Below, piece by piece: positions 32,990 to 42,037 of a stretch of DNA of 42,037 nucleotides. Position 1 is the first letter of the stretch. Every line of letters starts with the position of its first letter. The stretch comes from DASYPQ01 sp041488095 (GTDB taxonomy: Bacteria; Planctomycetota; UBA1135; GCA-002686595), in the NCBI GenBank assembly GCA_041488095.1, contig JBGPOP010000037.1:1-42037 (forward strand), read 5' to 3'. Both the position numbers and the translations under genes were made by a program. The notes below the pieces were generated by a model. The model made no database searches. It was not told the origin of the DNA and was given only the letters and a program-made list of their open reading frames with translations.

Positions 32990-33760
32990 TCAGCGCGTCA
33001 ACGCGAAGGCCGCGCGGCTCTCCATCCAGCCCGACGCCCCGCCGGGGACCTCGACCTTGACCCACCCGGGCAGCTCGTCCTGCCGCTCGATCTCCTCACC
33101 GGACGCCGCGCTGGCGATCACGGCCGCGTCGGCGCGCGGCTCGCTCCGGATCTCCGCGCCGCGCTCGGAGGCTTCGATGACGAGCACCGGGTCGTGCGCG
33201 GCGCGCGCGCAGTGGTAGATCCACGGCGCGAGGCTCGCGAGAGCGAGGCCGGCTCCGAGGAGGGCCAGACGCCGCAGGAGCCGCCCGCCGCGCAGCGCCT
33301 CGGCCGCGAGCGCCACCGCCCAGACCGCGGCGCCGGCGAGGGCCAGCCACTCGCTCTCGGCGAGCGTCAGCGAAGCGACGATCCTCCACAGCGTCGAGAC
33401 GAGGTCTCCGCGGTCGGCCGGCTCGAGCTTGGCGGTCGTGCGCGCGTGCTCCAGGTTCTTCCAGGCGTCGGCGTCGCGCGGGCGCAGGCGCAGCGACGCG
33501 GTGTACCAGCCGACGGCCTCGAGCGCGTCCCCCTTGCGGAAGGCGACGTTGCCGAGGTCGTAGAGGATCCGTCCGCGCTCGGCTGAGGACGGATGCGCAT
33601 TCTTCTCCCCGGAGACGCCCTCGAGCGCGGCCAGCCACAGGCTTCTCGCCGTCTCGTAATCCCCGCGGTGGTAGGCCTCGACCGCGGTCCTATCCGAGGC
33701 CTGCGCGGAGGCCCCGACCGGGCCCGAGGCGAGCAGCGCGAGGAGGAGAGCCAGCGGCAT
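32990..33760 (-). CDS. batE: BatE-like TPR and SH3 membrane protein
   Basis: The 256-residue protein begins with a signal/anchor (LALLLALLASGPVGASA), followed by two TPR-like units (AVEAYHRGDYETARSLWLAA and GNVAFRKGDALEAVGWYTAS). Two further hydrophobic helices (LALAGAAVWAVALAAEAL and LALLGAGLALASLAPWIY) separate the TPRs from a C-terminal bacterial SH3 domain (AEIRSEPRADAAVIASAASG, then LPGWVKVEVPGGASGWM). This arrangement matches BatE proteins of MoxR/Bat loci. It is the last operon member; its ATG shares one base with the batD stop (TGATG). It probably contributes to an envelope complex with BatA-BatD. Confidence 0.82.
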   Translation of the reverse strand: MPLALLLALLASGPVGASAQASDRTAVEAYHRGDYETARSLWLAALEGVSGEKNAHPSSAERGRILYDLGNVAFRKGDALEAVGWYTASLRLRPRDADAWKNLEHARTTAKLEPADRGDLVSTLWRIVASLTLAESEWLALAGAAVWAVALAAEALRGGRLLRRLALLGAGLALASLAPWIYHCARAAHDPVLVIEASERGAEIRSEPRADAAVIASAASGEEIERQDELPGWVKVEVPGGASGWMESRAAFALTR

Positions 33761-35568
33761 CACAGCCCTCCCCGGACGAGGCGTTCGGCGATCCCCTCGA
33801 TCTCGCGCGCCTCGATGGCTTCGTCGCTCCGCGCCCAGGCGCGCTCGTCGAGGCTCGCCATCAGCGCCGCGAGCGCCCGCGCGTCCTCCTCGGGAAGTCG
33901 CGCGCTCCCTCTCGCACCCGTGGCCCAGGGCTCCACCCGATCCTCCCTCCGATCGTCGGCATCGGAGCGCGCCCAGGCGAGCGCATCGCGGCCGATCCAG
34001 GCCGGCGCGGGCTCGCCGGTCCGCGCGGCCAGGAAGCGCTGGAGCGCCCGCGCCTGATCGCTCGCGGTGCGCGCGCCCGCGAGATCGCGCCGCAGCGCGC
34101 GCCGCGCGGCGCGGCGTGCACGCGCGAGCGGAGCGTCGGGATCGCCGCGCCTGCGGACCGCGGTGCGCAGGCCGAACCACAGCACCGTCAGGCCGAGGAG
34201 CGCCGCGACGATCGTCCCGCCTCCGGGTCGAGGGAGCTCGCGCTCGCGCGCGGGCTCGGTCTGGATGTCGCGGATGTCGAGCCCCGGCTCGGGCCGGGAT
34301 GTCTCGGCCGTGATCCCCGAGGTCTTCTTCAGCGGCCGCACCCGGATGGGGATCGCGTCGGTCGCGATCGAGGCGTAGGCCTTCTTCGACGGATCGAACA
34401 GGGTGAGGGGGATCGGGGGGATGGCCGCGACATCGGGCGAGATCGGCGAGAGGTCGTAGATCACGACACGCCGCTCGGGCGTCTTGCGGTCGTTCGTGCC
34501 GTAGAGGCGGAAGCCCTTGAAGGCTTCCATGCGCGATGGGTCGGGCGGGTCGAAGAACTCGAGGTTCCCCTCGCCCGTCCACTCGACCGAGACCTTGATC
34601 GAGTCGCCCGCGTCGACGTCGCGGTGATCGAGGGTCGCGCGCGCGGAGAGCGTCCCGACCGCGCCGGAAAAGTCGATCGGTCGGCCCGCCTCGGGCTGAT
34701 CGAGGACGTCGATAGCGAACGCGGGGAAGCGCTTGTAGAAGGTGTGCTTCTCCGACGAACCGAAGTTGAAGAAGCCGCTCTCGACGTGGCCGAACTCGAG
34801 GTGGCTGGTGGGGAACTCGAGCTTGCCCGCGCGCGTCGCCAGATAGCGCTTGCGGATGCGCATGAGCAGGAACGAGCGGTCGTTCTCGCTCGCGGGGGGG
34901 AGGCGCTCGGCCCTGGTCTTGCCGCGCGAGTTCAGCCCCACGGGTTCGACCCACCCCGCGCCCGAGGCGGGGGCGGGCAGGTCGAGCTCGAGGAGCCCGG
35001 GGAGCTGGTCGAGCCAGGGCAACGACAGGTTGATGTAGTTGATCTGCTCGCCGATCTCGCCGAGGGCGCTGTCGTAGCCGAAGCGCAGCTCGACCGTGAA
35101 GGGCTGTCCCTCGTAGATCTCGCGCGGAGCGTCGATCCGGAACCAGCCCAGGTCCTCGCCCTTGAGGTCCTCGACGACCTTGAGGGCGAGCTCGGGCGTC
35201 GAGAGGTTGCGGCCGTCGGCCGTCACGGTGATCGGCGGGATCGTGAAGCTGCCCGCATGCTCCGGCACGACCGGCACGACCCAGGTCCGCTTGACGGTGC
35301 GCACGCGTCGGCGTCCGTCGATCGACTCGAAGACGCCGAGCGAGGGGATGCCGACCGGGCCCAGGCGCAAACCGTCGACGGAGGGAAGGTCCCCGATCGC
35401 GGAGTCCTGAGAGCCCTCGACCTCCACGACCAGGGAGACTTCCGAACCCAGTCGCGCCACGCCGGTCGACAGGCGCGCGCGCACGACCGCCGGGGACTGG
35501 GCACCGGCCCTCCCGGCGAACGCCGCGAAAGCCAGGAGCACGATCGAGATGCGTCTCGTCGCGCTCAT
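33760..35568 (-). CDS. batD: BatD-like protein (oxygen tolerance / Bat complex)
   Basis: A signal peptide (ISIVLLAFAAFAGRAGA) leads into about 430 residues of extracytoplasmic beta-rich domains (SLVVEVEGSQDSAIGDLPSV, GSFTIPPITVTADGRNLSTP, TVELRFGY). A transmembrane helix near residue 430 (IVAALLGLTVLWFGLRTAV) precedes a basic, Arg-rich cytoplasmic tail of about 150 residues. The phrase FTIPPI with TPELALKV is a BatD hallmark. At 602 residues it is of normal size. It lies between batC and batE with one-base overlaps on both sides, so it is certainly co-translated. BatD proteins are thought to bridge the VWA proteins across the membrane. Confidence 0.85.
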   Translation of the reverse strand: MSATRRISIVLLAFAAFAGRAGAQSPAVVRARLSTGVARLGSEVSLVVEVEGSQDSAIGDLPSVDGLRLGPVGIPSLGVFESIDGRRRVRTVKRTWVVPVVPEHAGSFTIPPITVTADGRNLSTPELALKVVEDLKGEDLGWFRIDAPREIYEGQPFTVELRFGYDSALGEIGEQINYINLSLPWLDQLPGLLELDLPAPASGAGWVEPVGLNSRGKTRAERLPPASENDRSFLLMRIRKRYLATRAGKLEFPTSHLEFGHVESGFFNFGSSEKHTFYKRFPAFAIDVLDQPEAGRPIDFSGAVGTLSARATLDHRDVDAGDSIKVSVEWTGEGNLEFFDPPDPSRMEAFKGFRLYGTNDRKTPERRVVIYDLSPISPDVAAIPPIPLTLFDPSKKAYASIATDAIPIRVRPLKKTSGITAETSRPEPGLDIRDIQTEPARERELPRPGGGTIVAALLGLTVLWFGLRTAVRRRGDPDAPLARARRAARRALRRDLAGARTASDQARALQRFLAARTGEPAPAWIGRDALAWARSDADDRREDRVEPWATGARGSARLPEEDARALAALMASLDERAWARSDEAIEAREIEGIAERLVRGGL

Positions 35569-36704
35569 CACCAGTCCTTCTTCACCGGGACGCGCCGGGC
35601 GCGGCGGAGCTGCTCGAGGAGCTTCTGGCCCTCCTCCTCGCGGCCCTTGAGGATGTCGAGCAGGCGCATGACCTCCTCGCGCGTCAGGCGCTCCTCCTTC
35701 GCCGGCTGGGGCTCGGCGTCCTTCTTCTTGTCCGTCTTCGGATCGCTCGAGCTCGCGTCCTTGGGAAGTTCTTCCTTCTTCTCCTGGGGTTTCTCCTGAG
35801 GCTTCTCGTCCGCCTTCGGGTCGGGCTTGGGCTGGTCCTTCGGGTCGCCAGTCTGGTCCTTCTTCTGCGGATCCTGCTTCTCCTGATCCCTCTTCTGCTG
35901 ATCGGGATTCTTCGGATCGTTCTGCTCCTGCTTCTGCTTCTCCTGCTCCTGCTGCTTCTTCTGCTCCTCTTCGCGCTTCTTCTCGATCTCGGAGAGCTCG
36001 CGGAGCCTCTTCTGCACGAGCTCGACCGTCGCCCGCGTGTCGGCGTCCTTCCAGTCCGCCTTCAGGCGCTCGACGAAGCGCTCGCGCGCCTTCAGGTAGG
36101 CCTCGCGCGCGAGCGGCAGGGTGTCGGACTGCGCGGGCGCCTGCCCGGCCGCGATCGTGGGGGGCGCGGAGGGCGCGGGAGGCGCGGCCGGGGATCCCTT
36201 CGCCCCGCTCACCTCGGGGATCTGCGCCCGGAATCCCTCGCCCTCGGCGAGCGACGTCCAGCCCAGGTCGTAGGTCGCGTCGAGGCGCAGGTCGCCCGGC
36301 CCGGCGAGAGCGCGCGCCTTCTCGAACGCGTCCGCCGCCTCGGCGCTCTTCTGGGCCTGCTCGAGGACGATCCCGCGCGCGAAGTGCACGGCTGCGCGCT
36401 CCGGGCTGGAGAGGTCCGAGAAGCCGGCTGCAGCTAGCCCCGGTCCGGCTGCTCCCGCGAGGGTCTTCTTCCATCCGGGCTGCGCGGTCGCACGCTCGCG
36501 CCAGCGCGAGAGCGCGCCCGGCGCGAGCAGCCTCTCGGCGACCTCGAGCGCCGCGTCGTTCTTGTCCGCCTCCGCCAGGCGCCGCACTTCGGCGAGCCCT
36601 TGCGCGAGCGTCCCGCGCCAGGGCTCGACCGGCGGCTTCTCCTGGGCGGCCGGTGCCGGAGCCACCTGGAGAACGAGCATCGCCAGGGTCGAGAGCGCGG
36701 TCAT
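35568..36704 (-). CDS. batC: BatC-like TPR protein with charged low-complexity tail
   Basis: A short signal (MTALSTLAMLVLQVAPAPAA) is followed by TPR-type helices (AALEVAERLLAPGALSRW; RAAVHFARGIVLEQAQKSAE; REAYLKARERFVERL). Residues 240-340 are a Lys/Glu/Gln/Asp-rich, almost hydrophobe-free stretch (EKKREEEQKKQQEQEKQKQ and similar), probably extended or coiled. The last 40 residues (LTREEVMRLLDILKGREEEG, ending VPVKKDW) are the conserved C-terminal cap of BatC proteins. The ATG at 36704 overlaps the batB stop as ATGA, and its own stop overlaps the batD start by one base. Confidence 0.83.
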   Translation of the reverse strand: MTALSTLAMLVLQVAPAPAAQEKPPVEPWRGTLAQGLAEVRRLAEADKNDAALEVAERLLAPGALSRWRERATAQPGWKKTLAGAAGPGLAAAGFSDLSSPERAAVHFARGIVLEQAQKSAEAADAFEKARALAGPGDLRLDATYDLGWTSLAEGEGFRAQIPEVSGAKGSPAAPPAPSAPPTIAAGQAPAQSDTLPLAREAYLKARERFVERLKADWKDADTRATVELVQKRLRELSEIEKKREEEQKKQQEQEKQKQEQNDPKNPDQQKRDQEKQDPQKKDQTGDPKDQPKPDPKADEKPQEKPQEKKEELPKDASSSDPKTDKKKDAEPQPAKEERLTREEVMRLLDILKGREEEGQKLLEQLRRARRVPVKKDW

Positions 36705-37765
36705 GCTGCGCCTCGCATTCGCTCTCTGCGCGCGGCTGTCCCCGCCGTCCGGTCGGGCTCGCCCGGCCGCCGCTCGCGCAGCGCCGCCTCGACGAGCATG
36801 CACGCGATGGCGAGCACGAGCGACCATTGGTAGCGGTCGTGCGGAGTCCTCTCCTTGCCCGCGAAGAGCTCGCGCCCTTCGAGCCGGGAGATCCGCTTCT
36901 CGTACAGCTCCTCCAGCGGGATCGGCGAAGCGTCCGCGGGGAGGTAGGCGCCCTCGGTCGCGTCCGCGATCGCCTGGAGGCTCGCCCCGTTCATCCGCGA
37001 CACGACCTCCTTGCCGTCCTCGTCCTTGACGAAGCCGCGGGATCCATCCGGGATCTTCCCGCCCTCCGCGGTGCCCATGCCGGCCAGGTAGACCCGGATG
37101 CCGCGCTCGCGGGCCTTCCGCGCCATCTCGAGCCCGTGGCCCTCGAGGTCCTCGCCGTCGGTGATCACGACGATCGCCTCGTGCGCGCCGGTGCGGCCGT
37201 CGAAGAGCGAGAGCGCGCGCTCGAGCGCCGCGCCGAGGTCCGTGCCGCCCTTCAGGTTGTCCTCGGGCGTGAGCGTCGCCGCGAACGCCTTGAGGGTCGC
37301 GCGGTCGTGGGAGAGCGGCGCGACGTCGCGCACGTCGCCGGCGAAGGCGAGGATCGCGGCGCGGTCGCCCTTGAGCCGGTCGAGGAGCCCGGAGACCTCG
37401 CGGCGGGCGCGCGTCAGCCGGTCGGGCTTCAGGTCCTGCACCAGCATGCTGCGCGAGGTGTCGACGCACAGGACCAGGTCGAGGCCGCGCCGGTGCACCT
37501 CGCGCAGCGTGTAGCCGCGCACCGGGCCGACCAGCGCGAAGCCGAGGAGCAGAGCGGCCGCCGCGGCGAGCGCGACGCGCGTGCGCGCGCGGTTCTCGGA
37601 GAAGCGCGGCAGGAAGCGGGGCTGCTGCTCGAGCGACACGAGCCGCGCGCGAGCCCGCGCGCGCAGGCGCAGGCCGATCGCACCCAGCGCGAGCACGAGC
37701 GGTCCCGCCAGGGCGGCGGCGCCGAGGCCCGGACGCAGGAGGTCGAAGCCGAGGAGGCTCGTCAC
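36701..37765 (-). CDS. batB: BatB-like von Willebrand factor A membrane protein
   Basis: The 354-residue protein has two N-terminal membrane helices (GLGAAALAGPLVLALGAIGL and VALAAAAALLLGFALVGPV), a VWA domain and a C-terminal helix. The MIDAS metal-binding residues are intact: D-x-S-x-S in LVLCVDTSRSMLVQDLKPDR, Thr in GGTDLGAALERAL and Asp in VVITDGED. LKPDRLTRAR is a BatA/BatB signature. It likely exposes a metal-dependent adhesion-type domain in the periplasm and pairs with BatA. GTG at 37765 overlaps the batA stop as GTGA. Confidence 0.87.
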   Translation of the reverse strand: MTSLLGFDLLRPGLGAAALAGPLVLALGAIGLRLRARARARLVSLEQQPRFLPRFSENRARTRVALAAAAALLLGFALVGPVRGYTLREVHRRGLDLVLCVDTSRSMLVQDLKPDRLTRARREVSGLLDRLKGDRAAILAFAGDVRDVAPLSHDRATLKAFAATLTPEDNLKGGTDLGAALERALSLFDGRTGAHEAIVVITDGEDLEGHGLEMARKARERGIRVYLAGMGTAEGGKIPDGSRGFVKDEDGKEVVSRMNGASLQAIADATEGAYLPADASPIPLEELYEKRISRLEGRELFAGKERTPHDRYQWSLVLAIACMLVEAALRERRPGEPDRTAGTAARRERMRGAA

Positions 37766-38844
37766 GGCAGCCGCCTCAGGATGGTCGAGCCGAGGGCCCA
37801 GGCGAGGACGTGCAGCAGGAGCGCCGGCGCGAGCCAGGCGAGGTACAGGTCGTAGGTCTCGCTCCAGCGCTTCTCGACGCGCCGGGTGCGCTCCAGCTTC
37901 TCGATCTCGGCGTAGATGTGCTCGAGGTCCTTCTTGTCGCGCGCGCGATAGAAGCGGCCGCCGGTCGTCGCGGCGATCTTCTCCAGATCGCTCGTGTCGA
38001 TCTCGCGCTGGGTGCGCCGCACGTTGCCGAACAGGTCGTAGGTGTACTCGTAGCGGCCGGCGAAGACCGTGTAGACCTTGACCTTCTCCTGCGCCGCGAG
38101 ATCCGCGGCGGCGAGCGGCGTGATCAGGTCGATGTTGTTCTCGCCGTCGGTCAGGAGGACGACGACCTTGGACTTGGCGTCGCTCTCGCGCAGCACGGCG
38201 ACGGCCTTGGCCAGCCCGACGCCGATGCCGGTCCCGTCCTCGGCGCGGTTCTCGACCGGCTTCAACCCCTCGAGGAAGCCCGTGACCGCGTCCGCGTCGA
38301 GGGTGAAGGGGCACAGGAGGCGCGGATAGGCCGCGAAGACGATCAGCGCGACGTTGTCGGCCGCGCCCACGCGGTCGGTCATGCGGCGCACGGCGAAGTC
38401 GCGCACGACCGACTTGACCACCTCGATGCGGCTCTTGCCCTCCTCCAGATCCTCGTAGCGCATCGAGCCCGAGCAGTCGATCAGGAGCACGATGTCGACG
38501 CCCTCGGTCTGCGAGCTGGTCTCGACGCTGCCGCGCAGGGGTCGGGCGAGGGCGATCGACACGAGCACGATCGCGGAGGCGGAGAGCGCCGTCGGGAGCC
38601 AGGCCAGGCGCTGGGCGAGCGAGCGCCGGGCGAGACCGGGAGCCAGCGCGGGGACGCGTCCGCTCTCGCGGCCGCGCCGCGTGCGTCCCCAGGCGAGCGC
38701 GAGCAGGCCGGCCGGGATCAGGAGCAGGAACAAGGGATCGGCGAACGAGTAGCTCCCCCACAGCTTGAAGCGCTCGTCGGCCGCGCTGCGGACGACCTCC
38801 GACGCGGGCAGGGCCGCCTGGGCGAGCGTCGCGAGCGCGATCAT
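37762..38844 (-). CDS. batA: BatA-like von Willebrand factor A membrane protein
   Basis: The 360-residue protein has a hydrophobic N-terminus, the characteristic SFADPLFLLLIPAGLLALAW helix, a second helix (LSASAIVLVSIALARPL) and a VWA domain. Its complete MIDAS is D-C-S-G-S in VLLIDCSGSMRYEDLEEG, Thr in EDGTGIGVGLAKAV and Asp in LLTDGENN. The C-terminal helix is LYLAWLAPALLLHVLAWAL. It differs from the neighbouring batB product in length and loop sequence but clearly shares its fold. ATG 38844 overlaps the upstream stop (ATGA). Confidence 0.88.
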   Translation of the reverse strand: MIALATLAQAALPASEVVRSAADERFKLWGSYSFADPLFLLLIPAGLLALAWGRTRRGRESGRVPALAPGLARRSLAQRLAWLPTALSASAIVLVSIALARPLRGSVETSSQTEGVDIVLLIDCSGSMRYEDLEEGKSRIEVVKSVVRDFAVRRMTDRVGAADNVALIVFAAYPRLLCPFTLDADAVTGFLEGLKPVENRAEDGTGIGVGLAKAVAVLRESDAKSKVVVLLTDGENNIDLITPLAAADLAAQEKVKVYTVFAGRYEYTYDLFGNVRRTQREIDTSDLEKIAATTGGRFYRARDKKDLEHIYAEIEKLERTRRVEKRWSETYDLYLAWLAPALLLHVLAWALGSTILRRLP

Positions 38845-39752
38845 GCGGCCTCCTCGGCGGGGCTCTGGCGCGGCGCCGCCGTGGGCGGGGCGCTCGCGAG
38901 CGCCTCGAGGGCGTTCCGCGCATCGGCGAGCATCTCCTCGAGCGCGAAACGCGTGGGCACTTGGAGGGCGTACTTGACCCGCTCGGCGTCGCTCAGGATG
39001 CGCGCGGCGGCCGTGCGCACGCCGAGCGGCACGCGCTCGTCGAGCTCGAGGAGCGCGGCCCAATCGGCGTCGACCAGAGCCGCGCGGTCTTCGTGGAAGA
39101 ACGCGTCGACCGTTCCGCGCAGAAGGCGAGAGAGGGCGTACACGACGACCCGCGCGCGATCGGGGTCCTCCGCGGCGAGTCGCTCGAGCTCGGCCAGGCG
39201 GTCGAGCGCCGTCGGCGCGGAGGCGGGCGCGGGCTTCCGGCGCGCGCGGCGCCACAGGAGGAAGCCCGCGACGGCCGCGATCAGGACGAGCGCGAGGAGC
39301 ACGGGCCCCTTCGTGCGCCCGGCCGCACCTTCGGGCGGAGGGCGGAAGCTCCGGATCGGTCGCGGCGCGTCCTCGCCCTCCGCGAGCGCGGGCCGGACGT
39401 CGAGCTCGCCGGCCTCGACCTCGACCTTGCGCGTGACGCCGGCTTCCTCGACCTCGATCTGGATCGGCGGCAGCTTGCGTTTCCCCGGCTCGAGCGACAT
39501 GACGCGCCAGGTCGCGCGGGTCGTCGACCGCTCGCCCGAGCCTCGGACCACGCGGCGGGGCTCGAGGAGGACCCACGAATCGTCGGGCAGCGGATCGCCT
39601 TCGGGGAGGTGCACGGAGGCGCCGGCGGGGTGCTCGATCTCGAGGACCCACGCGGCGGGCTGGCCGACCTCGACCTGCGCGGGTTCGGCGCGGAGGCGTG
39701 CGACGACATCGCCCGCGAGCCCCGAGAGGAGCAGGGCCGCCGCCGCGATCAC
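38841..39752 (-). CDS. Unrecognised Bat-operon membrane protein
   Basis: I do not recognise a named family with certainty. The 303-residue product has a signal-like start (IAAAALLLSGLAGDVVA), a beta-rich extracytoplasmic region of about 120 residues (AEPAQVEVGQPAAWVLEIEH; WVLLEPRRVVRGSGERSTTR) and one transmembrane helix near residue 150 (VLLALVLIAAVAGFLLWRR). A cytoplasmic helical tail follows (RARVVVYALSRLLRGTVDAF). The outline is like a miniature BatD, and DUF4381-type genes occupy this position in other MoxR loci. GTG 39752 overlaps the DUF58 stop as GTGA, and the stop overlaps batA as ATGA, so its product should be made in step with the complex. Confidence 0.7.
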   Translation of the reverse strand: MIAAAALLLSGLAGDVVARLRAEPAQVEVGQPAAWVLEIEHPAGASVHLPEGDPLPDDSWVLLEPRRVVRGSGERSTTRATWRVMSLEPGKRKLPPIQIEVEEAGVTRKVEVEAGELDVRPALAEGEDAPRPIRSFRPPPEGAAGRTKGPVLLALVLIAAVAGFLLWRRARRKPAPASAPTALDRLAELERLAAEDPDRARVVVYALSRLLRGTVDAFFHEDRAALVDADWAALLELDERVPLGVRTAAARILSDAERVKYALQVPTRFALEEMLADARNALEALASAPPTAAPRQSPAEEAA

Positions 39753-40750
39753 CGCGCCCCTCCGTGCCGCAGCATCCGACGCCGGAAGAAGGCCAGGATC
39801 GGCTCGCCGATGTCGCGCGTCGTGTCGAGCTCGATCAGCTCGACGCGCGCGCGGGCGAGGACGGCCAGGAGGTCGCTGCGGCGCCGCGCGGCCTCCGCGC
39901 GCCAGGTCTCGCGCACGCGCGCCGGGCGCGTGTCCAGCTCGACGGCGCGGCCGGTCTCGATCTCCGAGAAGCCGATCATCCCCGCGGCGGGCAGCTCGAC
40001 CTCGAAGGGATCGATCACGCGGATCGCGATCACGTCGTGGCGGCGGCTGAGCCTGGCCAGGAGCTCGGACCAGCGCTGCGGGTCGGAGGCGTCCAGGAAA
40101 TCGCCGATCAGGAACACGACCGACCGGCGCCGCAGCACGCGGAGCTGGTGCTCGAGCACGGCCGCGAGGTCGCTGCCGCCGTCGGTGGTCGGCGCGGCGA
40201 TCACCTCGCGCACGACGCGCAGGACGTGCTGGCCGCCCTTGCGCGCGCGGAGGTGCAGACCGGGCTGGTCGCCGAACATGACCAGGCCGACGCGGTCCTG
40301 GTGGCGCATGGCGACGAAGGAGATCAGCGCGCAGAACTGCGCGGCGGTCTCGCGCTTCGTCCAGCGGCCGCTGCCGAAGTCCATCGAGCGGCTGGTGTCG
40401 ACGGTCAGGTTGATCGTCAGCTCGCGCTCTTCGGCGTAGGTCTTGACGAAGGCGTCGCTCGTGCGCGCGGTGACGTTCCAGTCGATGCGGCGCACGTCGT
40501 CGCCGGGCTGGTAGGCGCGAACCTCGCTGAACTCGAGGCCGGAGCCGCGGAAGGTGCTGCGGTAGCCGCCCGAGAGCGCGGTGTTGACGAGGCGGTGCGT
40601 GCGGATGCGGATCTGGCGCACGCGCGCCATGAGATCGGGGGCGAGGAGGGGCGAGCGCGGGTGCGGGAGGTCGGCGCGCGCGGGCTCTACCTCCGAGCTC
40701 GACTTGTCGCGCAACCTGGAGCGGGTTCGGATCCCGGGAAGGAGCGTCAT
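39749..40750 (-). CDS. DUF58 family protein
   Basis: This 333-residue soluble protein is the usual second gene of MoxR loci. Key marks are the DUF58 motif RAYQPGDDVRRIDWNVTART, a VWA-like strand with a partial MIDAS (LTVDTSRSMDFGSG) and the C-terminal VIAIRVIDPFEVELP. The N-terminal 40 residues are basic and poorly conserved; translation might begin at an internal Met (MARVRQIRIRTHRLV). It is expected to be a client of, or adaptor for, the MoxR ATPase. It starts 3 nt after the moxR stop. Confidence 0.88.
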   Translation of the reverse strand: MTLLPGIRTRSRLRDKSSSEVEPARADLPHPRSPLLAPDLMARVRQIRIRTHRLVNTALSGGYRSTFRGSGLEFSEVRAYQPGDDVRRIDWNVTARTSDAFVKTYAEERELTINLTVDTSRSMDFGSGRWTKRETAAQFCALISFVAMRHQDRVGLVMFGDQPGLHLRARKGGQHVLRVVREVIAAPTTDGGSDLAAVLEHQLRVLRRRSVVFLIGDFLDASDPQRWSELLARLSRRHDVIAIRVIDPFEVELPAAGMIGFSEIETGRAVELDTRPARVRETWRAEAARRRSDLLAVLARARVELIELDTTRDIGEPILAFFRRRMLRHGGAR

Positions 40751-40753
40751 GGC

Positions 40754-41767
<1,014 letters not shown>

Positions 41768-41773
41768 GCTCTG

Positions 41774-41779
41774 AGAGTA
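41774..41779 (-). promoter_or_regulatory. -10-like TACTCT box, 6 nt before moxR start
   Basis: Minus-strand GCATACTCTC carries TACTCT 6 nt before the ATG at 41767. It would be the promoter of the whole Bat operon if transcription is leaderless. Confidence 0.45.
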
Positions 41780-41904
41780 TGCGCTGGGGCGGGCGCTGCC
41801 AAACGAGGGGAGGATCCGAGAGAGACGCACGGGCGGCGGGTTACGTCGTCCGGGCCTCGCTGTTGGGGCGTGCGGAGCGCCGGATCTCGCTTGGCGGAAG
41901 CCGG

Positions 41905-42037
41905 GTGGGCCGGTGAGGTTGCCCCCACCGGCCTCCCACAGATCCGGACTTGCGCAACTCACGCATCCGGCTCGTCGGATCGAGGCTTCGCTACGGGCGG
42001 GCTGGTGCCGCGCGGATCCGTGCTCGTGGAAGCGGAA
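41905..42037 (-). mobile_element. 3' end of a group II intron (domains V and VI), body outside the window
   Basis: On the minus strand, 41973-41941 reads as a group II domain V: GAGCCGGAUGCG, loop UGAGUUG, then CGCAAGUCCGGAUC. It has the AGC catalytic triad, the 5-8 bp lower stem, the two-base AG bulge and the UGCG/CGCA upper stem. A second hairpin follows at 41933-41908 (GGCCGGUG paired with CACCGGCC), fitting domain VI, with a U rather than an A bulged on its 3' side. The intron should end close to 41905. Domains I-IV and any reverse transcriptase would lie to the right of the window. The rest of the 270 bp upstream of moxR shows no gene. Confidence 0.78.

Noticed and set aside
35700..36000. 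Low-complexity stretch in batC that could be mistaken for a DNA repeat
   Set aside because: The periodicity comes from Lys/Glu/Gln/Asp codons of a charged protein linker, common in BatC proteins; the DNA is not a regular repeat.

Overview
The window looks like a chromosomal segment of a high-GC planctomycete or a close relative. Four things point there: two ECF sigma factors carrying a transmembrane anchor and large C-terminal extensions, secreted proteins built from carboxypeptidase-regulatory-like repeats, a complete MoxR/Bat operon, and a degenerate lipoprotein sulfatase. Taxonomy is inferred from gene style only; there is no rRNA or tRNA in the window.

Layout. (1) 1-4.8 kb: a visibly AT-richer, decayed defence-type island. 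It holds a helicase-nuclease that lacks its Walker A half, an HsdR N-terminal stub apparently joined to a DUF6883-like tail, and a DUF4926 gene. (2) 4.8-8.4 kb: an ABC exporter pair diverging from a Tat-exported Fe/Mn superoxide dismutase. (3) 8.4-16.9 kb: a membrane-anchored ECF sigma factor with about seven carboxypeptidase-like repeats, diverging from two tandem paralogues with the same kind of repeats; the second is broken at its 3' end. (4) 17-21.5 kb: an M28-like peptidase, then glycerophosphodiesterase, FAD glycerol-3-phosphate dehydrogenase and glycerol kinase, which form a glycerol/phosphodiester salvage cluster. (5) 21.7-29.9 kb: a STAS-like/GHKL ATPase and a same-strand run of mug, sulfotransferase, rhodanese, HExxH peptidase, a second anchored ECF sigma factor and a class IV aminotransferase, followed by doxX. 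(6) 29.85-29.95 kb: a 99-bp near-perfect hairpin between the convergent doxX and elbB genes. (7) 30.7-32.9 kb: a histidine phosphatase and a sulfatase-like lipoprotein. (8) 33.0-41.8 kb: moxR, DUF58, an unrecognised membrane gene, batA, batB, batC, batD and batE, mostly joined by 1-4 bp overlaps. (9) The right edge: the 3' end (domains V and VI) of a group II intron whose body lies outside the window.

The most striking observation is at 27547-27945. A rhodanese-domain gene has an in-frame TGA exactly where Cys-containing relatives have a cysteine. The frame continues for 44 more codons of good rhodanese sequence and ends in a GTGA overlap with the next gene. A GC-rich stem-loop of bacterial SECIS type follows the TGA directly. 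This is a candidate selenocysteine-containing rhodanese that ordinary gene calling would truncate. A recurring TANNNT box 6-7 nt upstream of five start codons suggests that leaderless or very short-leader transcription is common here.
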